From Streptomyces sp. MUM 203J (GTDB taxonomy: Bacteria > Actinomycetota > Actinomycetes > Streptomycetales > Streptomycetaceae): 64,000 nucleotides of DNA. The stretch spans positions 1-64,000 of the forward strand of contig NZ_JADWYO010000030.1 of NCBI RefSeq assembly GCF_022414595.1. Reading direction: 5' to 3'. The notes under the pieces are model-generated. The model was not told where the DNA came from. It saw nothing but the letters and a program-made list of their open reading frames with translations, and made no database searches. Below, in pieces: positions 1 to 8,819 of the stretch (position 1 is its first letter; each line of letters opens with the position of its first letter). The position numbers and the translations under genes were made by a program.

Positions 1-147
1 CGAGCGTCTACGTGATCTACTCACCACCTGAAACCAAGTGGTGTTGCGACGACCCCTGGAACCCAAGCACGACGCGCCGGGGCCTCCTGCTGTGTCCCTA
101 GGTCCATCGACTGATCAACTCCGAGCCTTGCTGCTGCTAGCCTGCAC

Positions 148-164
148 TTGCGAAAGAGTTGCAA
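148..164 (+). promoter_or_regulatory. Candidate Nur box upstream of superoxide dismutase
   Basis: The sequence TTGCGA, five bases, then TTGCAA lies 30 bp before the superoxide dismutase start. From memory, the Streptomyces nickel-responsive Fur-family repressor Nur recognises TTGCAA-N5-TTGCAA and represses sodF when nickel is plentiful. Eleven of the twelve specified bases match. A -10-like CAATAA overlaps its right end. The regulatory role is inferred from position and motif. Confidence 0.6.
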
Positions 165-193
165 TAAGCCGCGCGACGCTGGAGGCTCGGTCC

Positions 194-829
194 ATGGCGA
201 TCTACACCCTTCCGGAACTGCCCTACGACTACGCGGCGCTGGCGCCCGTGATCAGCCCGGAGATCATCGAGCTGCACCACGACAAGCACCACGCCGCCTA
301 CGTCAAGGGGGCGAACGACACCCTGGAGCAGCTGGAGGAGGCGCGGGACAAGGAGCAGTGGGGCTCGGTCAACGGCCTCCAGAAGAACCTGGCCTTCCAT
401 CTCTCCGGCCACATCCTGCACTCCATCTACTGGCACAACATGACCGGCGACGGCGGCGGTGAGCCCCTGGAGAAGGACGGCGTGGGCGGACTGGCCGACG
501 CCATCGCGGATTCCTTCGGCTCCTTCGGCCGCTTCAAGGCCCACCTGTCCAAGGCCTCCGCGACCACGCAGGGCTCCGGCTGGGGCGTCCTCGCGTACGA
601 GCCGGTCAGCGGGCGGCTGATCGTCGAGCAGGTCTACGACCACCAGGGCAACGTCGGCCAGGGCTCGGTGCCGATCCTGGTCTTCGACGCCTGGGAGCAC
701 GCCTTCTACCTCCAGTACCGGAACCAGAAGGTGGACTTCATCGAGGCGATGTGGCAGGTCGTCAACTGGCAGGACGTGGCGAAGCGTTACGCCGACGCGA
801 AGAACCGTACGCCGCTGATCGCCCCCTGA
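194..829 (+). CDS. sodF: Superoxide dismutase, Fe/Mn family (SodF type)
   Basis: Cytoplasmic superoxide dismutase of 211 aa converting superoxide to oxygen and peroxide. The N-terminal helical hairpin carries ELHHDKHH (first metal histidine about residue 28) and AFHLSGHILHSIYWHN (second), and the C-terminal domain carries VFDAWEHAFYLQY with the metal Asp and His. Start chosen at ATG 194 because GGAGG (181-185) sits 8 bases upstream and this gives the canonical start MAIYTLPELP; the longer frame has no family homology. The sequence resembles the Streptomyces iron enzyme SodF, but iron versus manganese cannot be settled from sequence alone. A Nur-box-like site upstream fits the known reciprocal control of iron and nickel superoxide dismutases in the genus. 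A strong terminator follows. Confidence 0.95.
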   Translation: MAIYTLPELPYDYAALAPVISPEIIELHHDKHHAAYVKGANDTLEQLEEARDKEQWGSVNGLQKNLAFHLSGHILHSIYWHNMTGDGGGEPLEKDGVGGLADAIADSFGSFGRFKAHLSKASATTQGSGWGVLAYEPVSGRLIVEQVYDHQGNVGQGSVPILVFDAWEHAFYLQYRNQKVDFIEAMWQVVNWQDVAKRYADAKNRTPLIAP

Positions 830-894
830 CGGCTCCCCCCGGCGTCCTGCTCGTGATCGTCTTCTCACCCTTCACGCGGCAGGCGGAGAAAGGG

Positions 895-929
895 ACGGCC
901 CCCGCGAGGACAGGACTCGCGGGGGCCGT
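895..929. terminator. Bidirectional terminator hairpin
   Basis: A perfect 14-bp stem (895-908 with 916-929) closes a 7-base loop between the stop codons of the convergent superoxide dismutase and DsbA-like genes. Confidence 0.8.
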
Positions 930-952
930 TCTGCATGAGCCGGAGGAAGGAC

Positions 953-1585
953 TCAGTCGAAGACCGGCCCCTGGGTGCGGGTGCGCTTGATCTCGTAGAA
1001 GCCGGGCGTGGACGCCACCAGAAGCGTGCCGTCCCAGAGACGGCCGGCCGCCTCGCCCCTGGGTGCCGGGGTGACGACCGGGCCGAAGAAGGCGACCTCC
1101 TCGCCGCCGGGGCCCGGCACCGCGATGACCGGCGTGCCGACGTCCTCCCCGACCTTGCCGATGCCCTCCGCGTGGGAGGCACGGAGCTCCGTGTCGTACG
1201 TGTCCTTCTCGGCGTACGCGGCCAGCTCGGCCGGCAGGTCCGCGTCCTCCAGGGCCGCGGTGATCGTCTCGCGGTTCACCGGCTCGCCCTTGTTGTGGAA
1301 GCGAGTGCCCATCGCGGTGTAGAGGCGGGCCAGCACCTCCGGCCCGTGCAGCTGCTCGGCGGCGACGGCCACGCGCACCGGGCCCCACGCGGTGGCCAGC
1401 AGGTCCACGTACTTCTGCGGCAGCTCGTCGTGCCGGTTCTCGTTGAGGACGGACAGGCTCATGACATGCCACCGCACGTCCACCGGCCGCACCTTCCCCA
1501 CCTCCAGCATCCAGCGCGACGTCATCCACGCCCACGGGCACGTGGGGTCGAACCAGAAGTCGGCGGTGGTCCTGGTCTCGGGCAT
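953..1585 (-). CDS. DsbA-fold oxidoreductase, mycothiol-dependent nitroreductase Rv2466c-like, with CPWA motif
   Basis: A 210-aa thioredoxin/DsbA-fold protein beginning PETRTTADFWFDPTCPWAW, which resembles the actinobacterial Rv2466c group (mycothiol-dependent, F-W-F-D-P-x-C-P-W-C). The usual CPWC redox pair here reads C16-P-W-A19: the nucleophilic cysteine is kept and the resolving cysteine is replaced by alanine, as in monothiol enzymes. The helical insert (about 50-140) and C-terminal strand are intact, so the gene looks functional. Start at ATG 1585 because GAGGAG lies 5 bases before it; the GTG at 1597 would overlap that Shine-Dalgarno. Ends convergent to the superoxide dismutase gene. 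Redox or conjugating activity with mycothiol is inferred from the family. Confidence 0.8.
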   Translation of the reverse strand: MPETRTTADFWFDPTCPWAWMTSRWMLEVGKVRPVDVRWHVMSLSVLNENRHDELPQKYVDLLATAWGPVRVAVAAEQLHGPEVLARLYTAMGTRFHNKGEPVNRETITAALEDADLPAELAAYAEKDTYDTELRASHAEGIGKVGEDVGTPVIAVPGPGGEEVAFFGPVVTPAPRGEAAGRLWDGTLLVASTPGFYEIKRTRTQGPVFD

Positions 1586-1730
1586 GTCACTCCTCACAGG
1601 TAACGGGGGCCACGGCAGTGCGGCTCACTTGCGACAACGCCGGGGGCGAACGAGGGCATTCCCGCTTATCGGCTCCGGAAGCCCGTGGGAGGATCGCTGC
1701 TCGTACCAACGAGCCACGAAGGAGTCGCCC

Positions 1731-4298
1731 GTGCCCGGCGAGAACCTGTCCCGCGACGAGGCCCACGAGCGCGCCGCGCTGCTGACCGTCGACAGCTACG
1801 AGGTCGCACTGGACGTGCGGTCGGCGGTCGGGGACAGCGGGAGCGCCGGGGCGGAGCCGCGTACCTTCCGGTCGGTGACGACGATCCGGTTCCGGAGCGC
1901 GCGCGCCGGGGCGGGCACGTTCGCGGACCTGATCGCGCCGGCCGTGACCCGGGTGACCCTCAACGGCCGGGACCTCGACCCGGCGGCCGTGTTCGACGGG
2001 GCCCGGATCGCGCTGGACGGGCTGGCCGAGGAGAACACGCTGGTGGTGGACGCGCAGTGCGCGTACAGCCGCACCGGTGAGGGTCTGCACCGGTTCGTGG
2101 ACCCGGAGGACGGCGAGGTCTACCTCTACACCCAGTACGAGCCGGCCGACGCCCGCCGGGTGTTCGCCAACTTCGAGCAGCCCGACCTGAAGGCGCCGTA
2201 CCGCTTCGAGGTGACGGCCCCCGAGGGCTGGAACGTGTGGAGCAACGGCGCGGAGGAATCCCGCACCGGCGCCTCCGGCGGCCATGTGTGGCGCTTCGCG
2301 GAGACGAAGCCCATCTCGACGTACATCACCTGTGTCGTCGCCGGCCCGTACCACTACGTCACGGACACCTACCGGCGCGGCGACCTGGAGATCCCGCTGG
2401 GCGCGATGTGCCGCAAGGGGCTGGCCAAGCACTTCGACGCGGACGACGTCTTCCTGGTCACCAAGCAGGGCCTGGACTTCTTCCACGAGGCCTTCGACTT
2501 CCCCTACCCCTTCGGCAAGTACGACCAGGCCTTCGTGCCCGAGTACAACCTCGGCGCCATGGAGAACCCGGGCATGGTGACCTTCCGCGAGGAGTACATC
2601 TACCGGGGCAAGGTGACGCGGGCCGCGTACGAGCGGCGGGCCAACGTCATCCTGCACGAGATGGCGCACATGTGGTTCGGGGACCTGGTCACCATGAGGT
2701 GGTGGGACGACCTGTGGCTGAAGGAGTCCTTCGCGGACTTCATGGGCTCCTTCTCGATGGTCGAGGCGACCCGTTTCACCGGCGGCTGGATCACCTTCGC
2801 CAACAACCGCAAGGCGTGGGCGTACCGCGCCGACCAGCTGCCCTCCACACACCCGGTCACGGCCGACATCCGTGACCTGGAGGACGCCAAGCTGAACTTC
2901 GACGGCATCACGTACGCCAAGGGCGCGGCGGTACTGAAGCAGCTGGTCGCATACGCCGGCCGGGAGGCGTTCCTGGAGGGCGCGCGGCGGTACTTCAAGC
3001 GGCACGCTTACGGCAACACGACGCTGGGCGACCTGCTGGCGGTGCTGGAGGAGACCTCGGGCCGGGACATGAAGGCGTGGTCGCGGTCGTGGCTGGAGAC
3101 GTCCGGCGTCAACGTGCTGACGCCGGTGGTGACGTACGACGGCGAGGGCCGGGTCGCGGAGCTGGCCGTCGAGCAGTCCGGGCCCGCGGAGGCCCGCCCG
3201 CACCGGGCGGCGGTGGGGCTGTACCGGCTGGAGGGCGGGGACCTCGTACGGTACGCGCGCGCCGAGGCGGACATCACCGGGGCGCGCACGGTGGTCGCGG
3301 AACTGGCGGGGGCGGAGCGGCCCGCGCTGGTACTGGTGAACGACGAGGACCTGACGTACGGGAAGGTGCGGTTCGACGAGGCGTCGCTGGCGACGCTGCG
3401 GGCACATCTGGCGGATGTGACGGACCCGTTGGCGCGGGCGCTGTGCTGGTCGGCGCTGTGGAACATGACGCGGGACGCGCTGCTTCCGGCGCGGGAGTTC
3501 GTGGCACTGGTGCTGGACTTCGCGGGGCGCGAGTCGGACATCGGTGTGCTGCAGATGCTGCACGCGTGGGCGCGGACGTCGCTGGTCCATTTCGCGGCGC
3601 CGGAGTGGCGCGCGGAGGGCGGCCGGGTGGTGGCGGAGGGCGCGCTGCGGGAGCTGCGGGCCGCCGAGCCGGGCAGCGAGCACCAGCTGACGTGGGCGCG
3701 GTTCTACGCGGAGGTGGCGGCGGGGGACGCTGACTTCGCGTTCCTGGAGGGGCTGCTGGCCGGTACGGAGTCGGTGGACGGCCTGGACGTCGACCAGGAG
3801 CTGCGGTGGGTCCTGCTGGAGCCGCTCGCGGCGCACGGGCGCGCCGACGAGGAGGTGCTGGCGGCGGAACTGGCGCGGGACGACACGGCGTCGGGCAAGC
3901 GGCACCAGGTGCGGTGCCTGGCGGCGCGGCCGTCCGCGGCGGTCAAGGCCCAGGCGTGGGCACAGGTCGTGGAGTCGGACCAGCTGTCGAACGCGCTGGT
4001 GGAGGCGACGATCGCGGGCTTCGGGCAGCCGTCGCAGCGGGAGCTGGTGGCGCCGTACGCGGTGAGGTACTTCGAGGCGGTCGAGCGGGTGTGGGCCGAG
4101 CGGTCCATCCAGATCGGCATGGACGTCGTGCGGGGCCTCTTCCCGATGCTCCAGGGCGACGCGGCGACGCTGGCGGAGACCGACGCCTGGCTGGCGGAGC
4201 ACGGCTCCTCCGCGCCCGCGCTGCGGAGGCTGGTGCTGGAGGCGCGGGACGACCTGGCGCGGGCGCTGCGCGCGCAGGAGTGCGACGGGCGCGCCTGA
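1731..4298 (+). CDS. pepN: Aminopeptidase N, M1 family (first paralogue)
   Basis: Cytoplasmic zinc aminopeptidase of 855 aa removing N-terminal residues from peptides. GAMEN (275-279) is the exopeptidase signature that binds the peptide N-terminus, and HEMAH (309-313) with the glutamate in LKESFADF 19 residues on forms the zinc site. The N-terminal beta-saddle and C-terminal ERAP1-like helical domain are both present; length is normal for actinobacterial PepN. GTG 1731 is chosen for AAGGAG 7 bases upstream and for the start PGENLSRDEA, which matches the second paralogue at 13750. Antisense frames of about 1000 codons over this gene are composition artefacts. Confidence 0.95.
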   Translation: MPGENLSRDEAHERAALLTVDSYEVALDVRSAVGDSGSAGAEPRTFRSVTTIRFRSARAGAGTFADLIAPAVTRVTLNGRDLDPAAVFDGARIALDGLAEENTLVVDAQCAYSRTGEGLHRFVDPEDGEVYLYTQYEPADARRVFANFEQPDLKAPYRFEVTAPEGWNVWSNGAEESRTGASGGHVWRFAETKPISTYITCVVAGPYHYVTDTYRRGDLEIPLGAMCRKGLAKHFDADDVFLVTKQGLDFFHEAFDFPYPFGKYDQAFVPEYNLGAMENPGMVTFREEYIYRGKVTRAAYERRANVILHEMAHMWFGDLVTMRWWDDLWLKESFADFMGSFSMVEATRFTGGWITFANNRKAWAYRADQLPSTHPVTADIRDLEDAKLNFDGITYAKGAAVLKQLVAYAGREAFLEGARRYFKRHAYGNTTLGDLLAVLEETSGRDMKAWSRSWLETSGVNVLTPVVTYDGEGRVAELAVEQSGPAEARPHRAAVGLYRLEGGDLVRYARAEADITGARTVVAELAGAERPALVLVNDEDLTYGKVRFDEASLATLRAHLADVTDPLARALCWSALWNMTRDALLPAREFVALVLDFAGRESDIGVLQMLHAWARTSLVHFAAPEWRAEGGRVVAEGALRELRAAEPGSEHQLTWARFYAEVAAGDADFAFLEGLLAGTESVDGLDVDQELRWVLLEPLAAHGRADEEVLAAELARDDTASGKRHQVRCLAARPSAAVKAQAWAQVVESDQLSNALVEATIAGFGQPSQRELVAPYAVRYFEAVERVWAERSIQIGMDVVRGLFPMLQGDAATLAETDAWLAEHGSSAPALRRLVLEARDDLARALRAQECDGRA

Positions 4299-4302
4299 GC
4301 CG

Positions 4303-4342
4303 CCCGTGGGCGGCACTCCGCCGAGGGGGCGCCGCCCACGGG
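4303..4342 (+). terminator. Terminator after first aminopeptidase N
   Basis: A 12-bp perfect stem (4303-4314 with 4331-4342) starts 4 bases after the stop codon, with a 16-base loop and no T tract, as is common in Streptomyces. Confidence 0.65.
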
Positions 4343-4473
4343 GGTCAGGCCTGCGGCCAAAGCTTCCATCATCGGCATTCGAACGCCCGTACTTTAGGGC
4401 GGTGATGTCCCTATTTGTCGACGGGCGTGTAACAGCGGTTAGCGGGGGGTTCGGCGGCGGGCACGTGGGCTGC

Positions 4474-5484
4474 ATGAAGAAGACCCCGCTCTCCCCCCGC
4501 CCCCTGTCCCACCTCTCCGACGCCCCGCGCCGGGTGCTCTCCGCCGCGCAGCTGCGGGCGCACGGCGTACCGTCGGCCGAGGCCAGCGCGCAGAGCCGCA
4601 AGGGCGGCCCCTGGCAGCAACTGCTGCCTGGTGTCTATCTGCTGCACTCGGGACAGCCGACCAGCGACGAGCGGCTGCACGCCGCGCTGCTGTACACCGG
4701 GCGGCGCCCGGCCCCGGCGGACGAGCCCGGGTACGGAGACTCGATGATCACCGGCCTGGCGGCGCTCACACTGCACGGCTTCACGTCCACTCCCCCGCTG
4801 CTCGCGCTGGACCGGATCGACGTACTGGTGCCGCGTACCCGGCGGCTGCGGTCCACCGGGTTCGTCCGGATCGTGCGGGCGACCGGCCATGACCTGCCGG
4901 TGGCCCAGGAGCTGACCGGACTGCCGGTGGCGCCGGTGGGGCGGGCGCTGGCCGACGCGGTGGCACAACTGCCGGACGCGCACGCGGTGCGCGGCGTGCT
5001 GACCGAGGCCGTCCGCGACGGACATGTGGAACCGGCCACCGCGGTACGGGAGTTGAACCGGGCGCGGCTGCTGTCGCGTCCGCATGTGGTGGACGCGGTG
5101 GACGCGCTGCTCGCGGAGGGCCGGGCGCTGGCGGAGGACCGGCTGTACGAGATGGTGAGCCGCCACCGGCTGCCGGACCCGCTGTGGAACGTGGATCTGC
5201 GGCTGCCCGGCGGCCCGCATCTGGGCGGCGTGGACGCCTACTGGCCGGACCACGCGGTGGCGCTGGAGCTGGACACGCGGGCACCGCGTCAGGACGACGC
5301 CGCGGTGTGGTCGGAGTACACCCGCAAGCGGGAGTACCTGGAGCGGCTGGGCATCACGGTCGTGCACATCACGCCGCGCAAGCTGCGGGACTCCATGGAG
5401 CAGCAGGCGGTCGTGGTGCGCACGGCCCTGATGGCGGCCGAGGACCGGGCGCCGGCGGCGTATGTCGTCGTCCTGCCGCGGTGA
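4474..5484 (+). CDS. AbiEi-like winged-helix / nuclease-like domain protein
   Basis: A 336-aa protein of a type often named type IV toxin-antitoxin AbiEi-family protein in Streptomyces. The first 70 residues (SAAQLRAHGVPSAEASAQS, GGPWQQLLPGVYLLHSG) resemble the AbiEi winged-helix domain. The C-terminal 100 residues, with GGVDAYWPDHAVALELD, VWSEYTRKREYLERLGI and VVHITPRKLRDS, resemble a Vsr/DUF559-like restriction endonuclease fold with a candidate D/E-x-D core. No toxin partner is adjacent, so a true toxin-antitoxin role is doubtful. ATG 4474 is preferred because family similarity starts just after it; ATG 4405 would add 23 unrelated residues. No good Shine-Dalgarno is visible. Confidence 0.65.
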   Translation: MKKTPLSPRPLSHLSDAPRRVLSAAQLRAHGVPSAEASAQSRKGGPWQQLLPGVYLLHSGQPTSDERLHAALLYTGRRPAPADEPGYGDSMITGLAALTLHGFTSTPPLLALDRIDVLVPRTRRLRSTGFVRIVRATGHDLPVAQELTGLPVAPVGRALADAVAQLPDAHAVRGVLTEAVRDGHVEPATAVRELNRARLLSRPHVVDAVDALLAEGRALAEDRLYEMVSRHRLPDPLWNVDLRLPGGPHLGGVDAYWPDHAVALELDTRAPRQDDAAVWSEYTRKREYLERLGITVVHITPRKLRDSMEQQAVVVRTALMAAEDRAPAAYVVVLPR

Positions 5485-5498
5485 CGGCGGGGCTCCGG

Positions 5499-6665
5499 TC
5501 AGCGGCAGAACTCGGCTTCGAGGACCTTGCCCAGGCCGCCCGTCCAGTCCCCGTTCGCATTGGCCGCCATCGTGTGGGTGCCGGAGCGGTCGGCGGCGAC
5601 GAAGGACGAGGAGCCCCGGATGCCGCCGGTGTGGCCCCACACCTGCGTGCCGCAGCTCAGCTTGAGGGTGCGCAGGCCCAGCCCGTAGCCGTCGTCGGCG
5701 TTGCTCCCGTCGACGGGGACGGCCGTGGTCATCTCCTTCAACTGCCGCTCGGGCAGCAGACGCCCGGTCAGCAGAGCGCTCAGGAACCGCTGCAGGTCGG
5801 CGTTGTCGGAGATCAACTCGCCCGCGGCCCAGGCTCCGGACGGGTTGAGTTCGGTGACGTCGTGGATCGTGGTGGCCGGGTCGGCCGGGTCGGCGCCCAG
5901 CGTGGAGTAGGCACGGCCGCTGGGTCTGGGCAGCCGGACGTCGGTGCCGGGCACGCTGGTGGCGCGGAGCTTGAGCGGCCTGATGATGCGGCGCTCGGTC
6001 TCGGAGCCGTACGGGCGTCCGGTGACCTTCTCGATGACGAGGCCGGCCAGGACGTAGTTGGTGTTGGAGTAGGACCAGTCGGTGCCGGGTGCGAAGCGCG
6101 GCTCGTGCCGCATGGCCACGGCGACGAGCTGGTCGGGGGTCCAGGTGTCGTAGCGGTGTTCGAGGAATCCCGGGCCGTTGCGGGTGGCCCGGAAGTCCGG
6201 GTCGGACGTGTAGTCGTAGATGCCGCTGGTGTGGTTGAGCAGTCGGCGGAGCGTGATGCTCCGGCCGTCGTGGCCGTTGCCCCGGACGGTACCGGGAAGC
6301 CATTTCTCCACGCTGTCGTCCAGGTCGAGTCTGCCCTCGGCCTCCAGCTGGAGCATCACGGTCGAGACGAAGATCTTGGTGATGGACGCGACGCGGTACC
6401 GGTCGTTGTGGCGCCGCTTGCGCCCGGAGTCCCGGTCGGCCACGCCCGCGTCGCCCTTCCAGACCCCGTACCGGTCGCGTGCCTCGGCGACGACGCCGGG
6501 CGCTCCGTTCCGGACGATGTCGTCGATGGCCGCCTGGGTCGCGCGGTGGCCGTGCGGGGTGGGCGCGGTCGGCGCGGCGACCGCGGTGGAGGTGAGCGAG
6601 GTCGCGCCGAGGGCGGTCGCCACGGCCACGCCGACGAGGGCGGTGCGGGTGGTACGTACGGACAT
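5499..6665 (-). CDS. Secreted serine hydrolase, D-alanyl-D-alanine carboxypeptidase / class C beta-lactamase family
   Basis: A 388-aa exported penicillin-binding-type hydrolase. Residues 1-31 form a signal peptide (SVRTTRTALVGVAVATALG, Ala-rich, cleavage near AVAAP). The active site has S94-I-T-K97 (SxxK), YSNTNY (YxN) near 185 and HTGG near 350 in place of KTG; HTG occurs in the Streptomyces R61 DD-peptidase. It should act outside the membrane on D-Ala-D-Ala peptides or related esters; the exact substrate is unknown. AGGGGG lies ahead of ATG 6665. Two head-to-tail copies of GATGACTGCG (6683-6702) lie in the leader. Confidence 0.85.
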   Translation of the reverse strand: MSVRTTRTALVGVAVATALGATSLTSTAVAAPTAPTPHGHRATQAAIDDIVRNGAPGVVAEARDRYGVWKGDAGVADRDSGRKRRHNDRYRVASITKIFVSTVMLQLEAEGRLDLDDSVEKWLPGTVRGNGHDGRSITLRRLLNHTSGIYDYTSDPDFRATRNGPGFLEHRYDTWTPDQLVAVAMRHEPRFAPGTDWSYSNTNYVLAGLVIEKVTGRPYGSETERRIIRPLKLRATSVPGTDVRLPRPSGRAYSTLGADPADPATTIHDVTELNPSGAWAAGELISDNADLQRFLSALLTGRLLPERQLKEMTTAVPVDGSNADDGYGLGLRTLKLSCGTQVWGHTGGIRGSSSFVAADRSGTHTMAANANGDWTGGLGKVLEAEFCR

Positions 6666-6888
6666 GAGGGTCCCCCTTCACCGATGACTGCGGATGACTG
6701 CGGTGCATCCGGTCACAGGGAAGGACCCGGACTCGCCTGCCAGAGTTGATCACCTTTCGGCCGTTCCGGTCGGCCACGCTGGGGAGCCGCGGGTGGTGTG
6801 GTGCTCTTCGGGCCTCGCGGGCGCCCGGAGTCCCGGGGACCTGTCTCTGACGCATCCGCTTCCTGTCGCCGCCCGTTCCGGCTCCGAG

Positions 6889-7785
6889 GTGTCCCGGGCC
6901 CGGCGGCTTCCCCTTCGCGATGCCGTACGGGGGTTGCGGGCCCTGTCATGGACTGTCGGCCCCGGCGGGGAGCTTGCGGTTCTGCTGGTCCACCGGTGCC
7001 GTCTGCGGCACATCCGGTACGGGATGCGACGGGTGCGGTGGATGGGGGACATCCCGTTCCGGGGTGAACTGGTCACCGTCGGCGGGCGGGAGGAACGACG
7101 GATGCCACCGGTGGACGTCCGGATGCGCCCGAACCACCTGGCTCCCCTGCCCGATGGCCGGTTCCTGCCGGCGAACGGCCGTTCCTCCCGAAGCGAGACC
7201 GACGGCGTCTGGAAGCCGAACGCCGTGGTGTTCTCCGCGTCGGGCACACCCGAATCCGAGTTCTGCCCGGGTGGCGGCATCCCCGCGCCGGTCACCGACC
7301 GCCGCGGCGGATCTGGACGGCCCACGGGGACGAGGGGATCAACGGCGGCCACCCCGAGTCGGGCGCGGGGCCGGCGGGCTGGAGACGCGAGAGGGGTGCC
7401 GTCCGGAGTCCGGCGGGGCGACTGCCCGCCCACCCGCTGGAGGGTCCGGCCGCCGCGACCGAGGGCGACCACGTGTGGCTCGCCTGGTACGAGAGCGCCA
7501 GCGCCACCGGCATCTACCTGACCCGGATCACCCCGCTCAGCGGCGCGGTGACCGGCTGCCGCGGCCCCGTGCCGGAGCCGTACGGATTCGCCGTCCGCGA
7601 CGGCCGGGCGGTGCTGACCGCCCGCCGCCGCGACAAGCGCTCCACCGAGCTGATCCGCGTCCGGCTCGACGGACCGGGCGACCGTGACCAGCCGCCGCAC
7701 GCTGCGCGTACGCGGCCCTGGCCAGGGCCGTGACGGCATCCTCCGGCTCCGCACCGGCAACACCCGGCTGCGCGTAGCGGCATGA
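6889..7785 (+). pseudogene. Frameshifted pseudogene of a Streptomyces beta-propeller-like hypothetical protein
   Basis: Three consecutive frames read as one protein. Frame one runs from about 6889 through SWTVGPGGELAVLLVHRC and MPPVDVRMRPNHLAPLPDGR to PAPVTDRRGG. At about 7310 one base appears lost, and the sense continues one frame over as IWTAHGDEGINGGHPES, GDHVWLAWYESASATGIYL and EPYGFAVRDGRAVLTAR. Near 7671-7680 a second shift restores RRTLRVRGPGQGRDGILRLR to a stop at 7783-7785. The repeated W-x-A, D-G-R strand motifs suggest a WD40/BNR-like propeller; I do not know its function. The left boundary is uncertain (GTG 6889 is the first in-frame start). Sequencing error at both shifts cannot be excluded. 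Confidence 0.7.
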
Positions 7786-7795
7786 GCCTGCCGGG

Positions 7796-8365
7796 TCACC
7801 GGGTGAGCCGGACCAGGCCACCACCCAGGTCCTCTTCGCCCAGGCCCGGCTCCGCGGCCAGAAGCTTCCGTGTGACCGCCTCCCCCGCGATCACGCAGTC
7901 CGGGACGCCGGGGAACCCGTCGCCTTCGTGCAGCACGATCGAGTCCCAGTCCTCCGGGTCGTGGATGCCTCGCCGGTCGACGATCACCGCACGGCTGGGT
8001 GTGGGCAGTCCGGCCGCGGCGGCGGTGACGGCCGCCTCCACCGTCCCCGCCTCCTCCGGACTGAGGCCGTCCAGCCACAGCGTCTGGACCTCGCAGCCGA
8101 AGGGTTCATGGGTGAAGCTGCCGATCACGTTGGTGTCGGCCGAGAACCACCAGTTCATCGTGATGGACGCGAGGCGAAGCCCGAGCAGGCGGCGCAACTC
8201 CTCCTGCTCCATGGGGACGTCGTCCCCTTCGACGTTCAGCACCAGGGCCGCGCCCGCCACCGGGTGCTCCAGCACGATCCCGTACCGCCGGAACAGCCCC
8301 GCCTGCTCGCCGAAGACGGACACGTCCCCCGACTCCCGGTACCACCGGACGAATCCGTCAGCCAT
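7796..8365 (-). CDS. Conserved hypothetical protein coupled to Nudix hydrolase
   Basis: A 189-aa acidic soluble protein (ADGFVRWYRESGDVSVFGE at the N-terminus) that I do not recognise. It has no signal peptide or membrane segment. The order of hydrophobic strands with TPSRAVIVDRRGIHDPEDWD in the middle suggests an alpha/beta fold. ATG 8365 overlaps the end of the Nudix gene by 8 bases (ATGGCTGA), so the two are translationally coupled. This start is preferred over the GTG at 8395, which lies deeper inside the upstream gene. The 3' end abuts the pseudogene on the opposite strand. Confidence 0.75.
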   Translation of the reverse strand: MADGFVRWYRESGDVSVFGEQAGLFRRYGIVLEHPVAGAALVLNVEGDDVPMEQEELRRLLGLRLASITMNWWFSADTNVIGSFTHEPFGCEVQTLWLDGLSPEEAGTVEAAVTAAAAGLPTPSRAVIVDRRGIHDPEDWDSIVLHEGDGFPGVPDCVIAGEAVTRKLLAAEPGLGEEDLGGGLVRLTR

Positions 8366-8819
8366 CCCGCTCGCCGCCCCGCCCCCGCGCCACACGGCCC
8401 GTGTCCGGGCGTTCGCGCCACAGGCGGAGGGCGGTGTCGACCAGGCGGATGCGGCGGAGGGCGGGGACCGTCACCAGCGGGTGCCAGGCGGCGAGGTCGG
8501 TGGAGCCGTTCCGCTCCGGGCGCAGGGTGCCGCCCGTGACGCGGGCCTCGTAGACCAGGCGGAGGCTGTGGTGGTCGACGGTCGCGCCCAGGGTGGAGCG
8601 GTGGGAGTCGACGCCCAGAAGGGTGGTCATCTCGGCCCGGTAGCCCGTCTCCTCCTCGACCTCGCGGACCGCGGTCTCCAGGGGATCCTCGCCGTGCTCC
8701 ATGCCCCCGCCCGGCAGCACCCATTCCCGGCCGCCGTCGGCGGTGGGGCTGCGCGCCAGGAGGATCTCGTCGCCGCGGACGACCACGGCGTAGGCCGCCA
8801 CCCTCAACCTCTTTTGCAT
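8358..8819 (-). CDS. Nudix hydrolase
   Basis: A 153-aa Nudix-fold pyrophosphohydrolase. The Nudix box G-x5-E-x7-REUxEExGU is complete (GGGMEHGEDPLETAVREVEEE, residues about 37-57), with VLPGGG before it, so magnesium-dependent cleavage of a nucleoside diphosphate-linked compound is expected. The N-terminus QKRLRVAAYAVVVRGDEIL is the usual first strand. Substrate cannot be assigned. First gene of a two-gene unit, divergent from the subtilase at 9035; the 215 bp between them must hold both promoters. Confidence 0.85.
   Translation of the reverse strand: MQKRLRVAAYAVVVRGDEILLARSPTADGGREWVLPGGGMEHGEDPLETAVREVEEETGYRAEMTTLLGVDSHRSTLGATVDHHSLRLVYEARVTGGTLRPERNGSTDLAAWHPLVTVPALRRIRLVDTALRLWRERPDTGRVARGRGGERDG

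Noticed and set aside
1587..4601. Minus-strand open frame of about 1000 codons opposite the first aminopeptidase N
   Set aside because: It mirrors a well-supported gene, has Arg/Pro/Gly-rich composition without domains, and is the expected antisense artefact at this G+C content.
4474..5484. A type IV toxin-antitoxin system
   Set aside because: Only an AbiEi-like N-terminus is present and there is no AbiEii-like toxin gene next to it.
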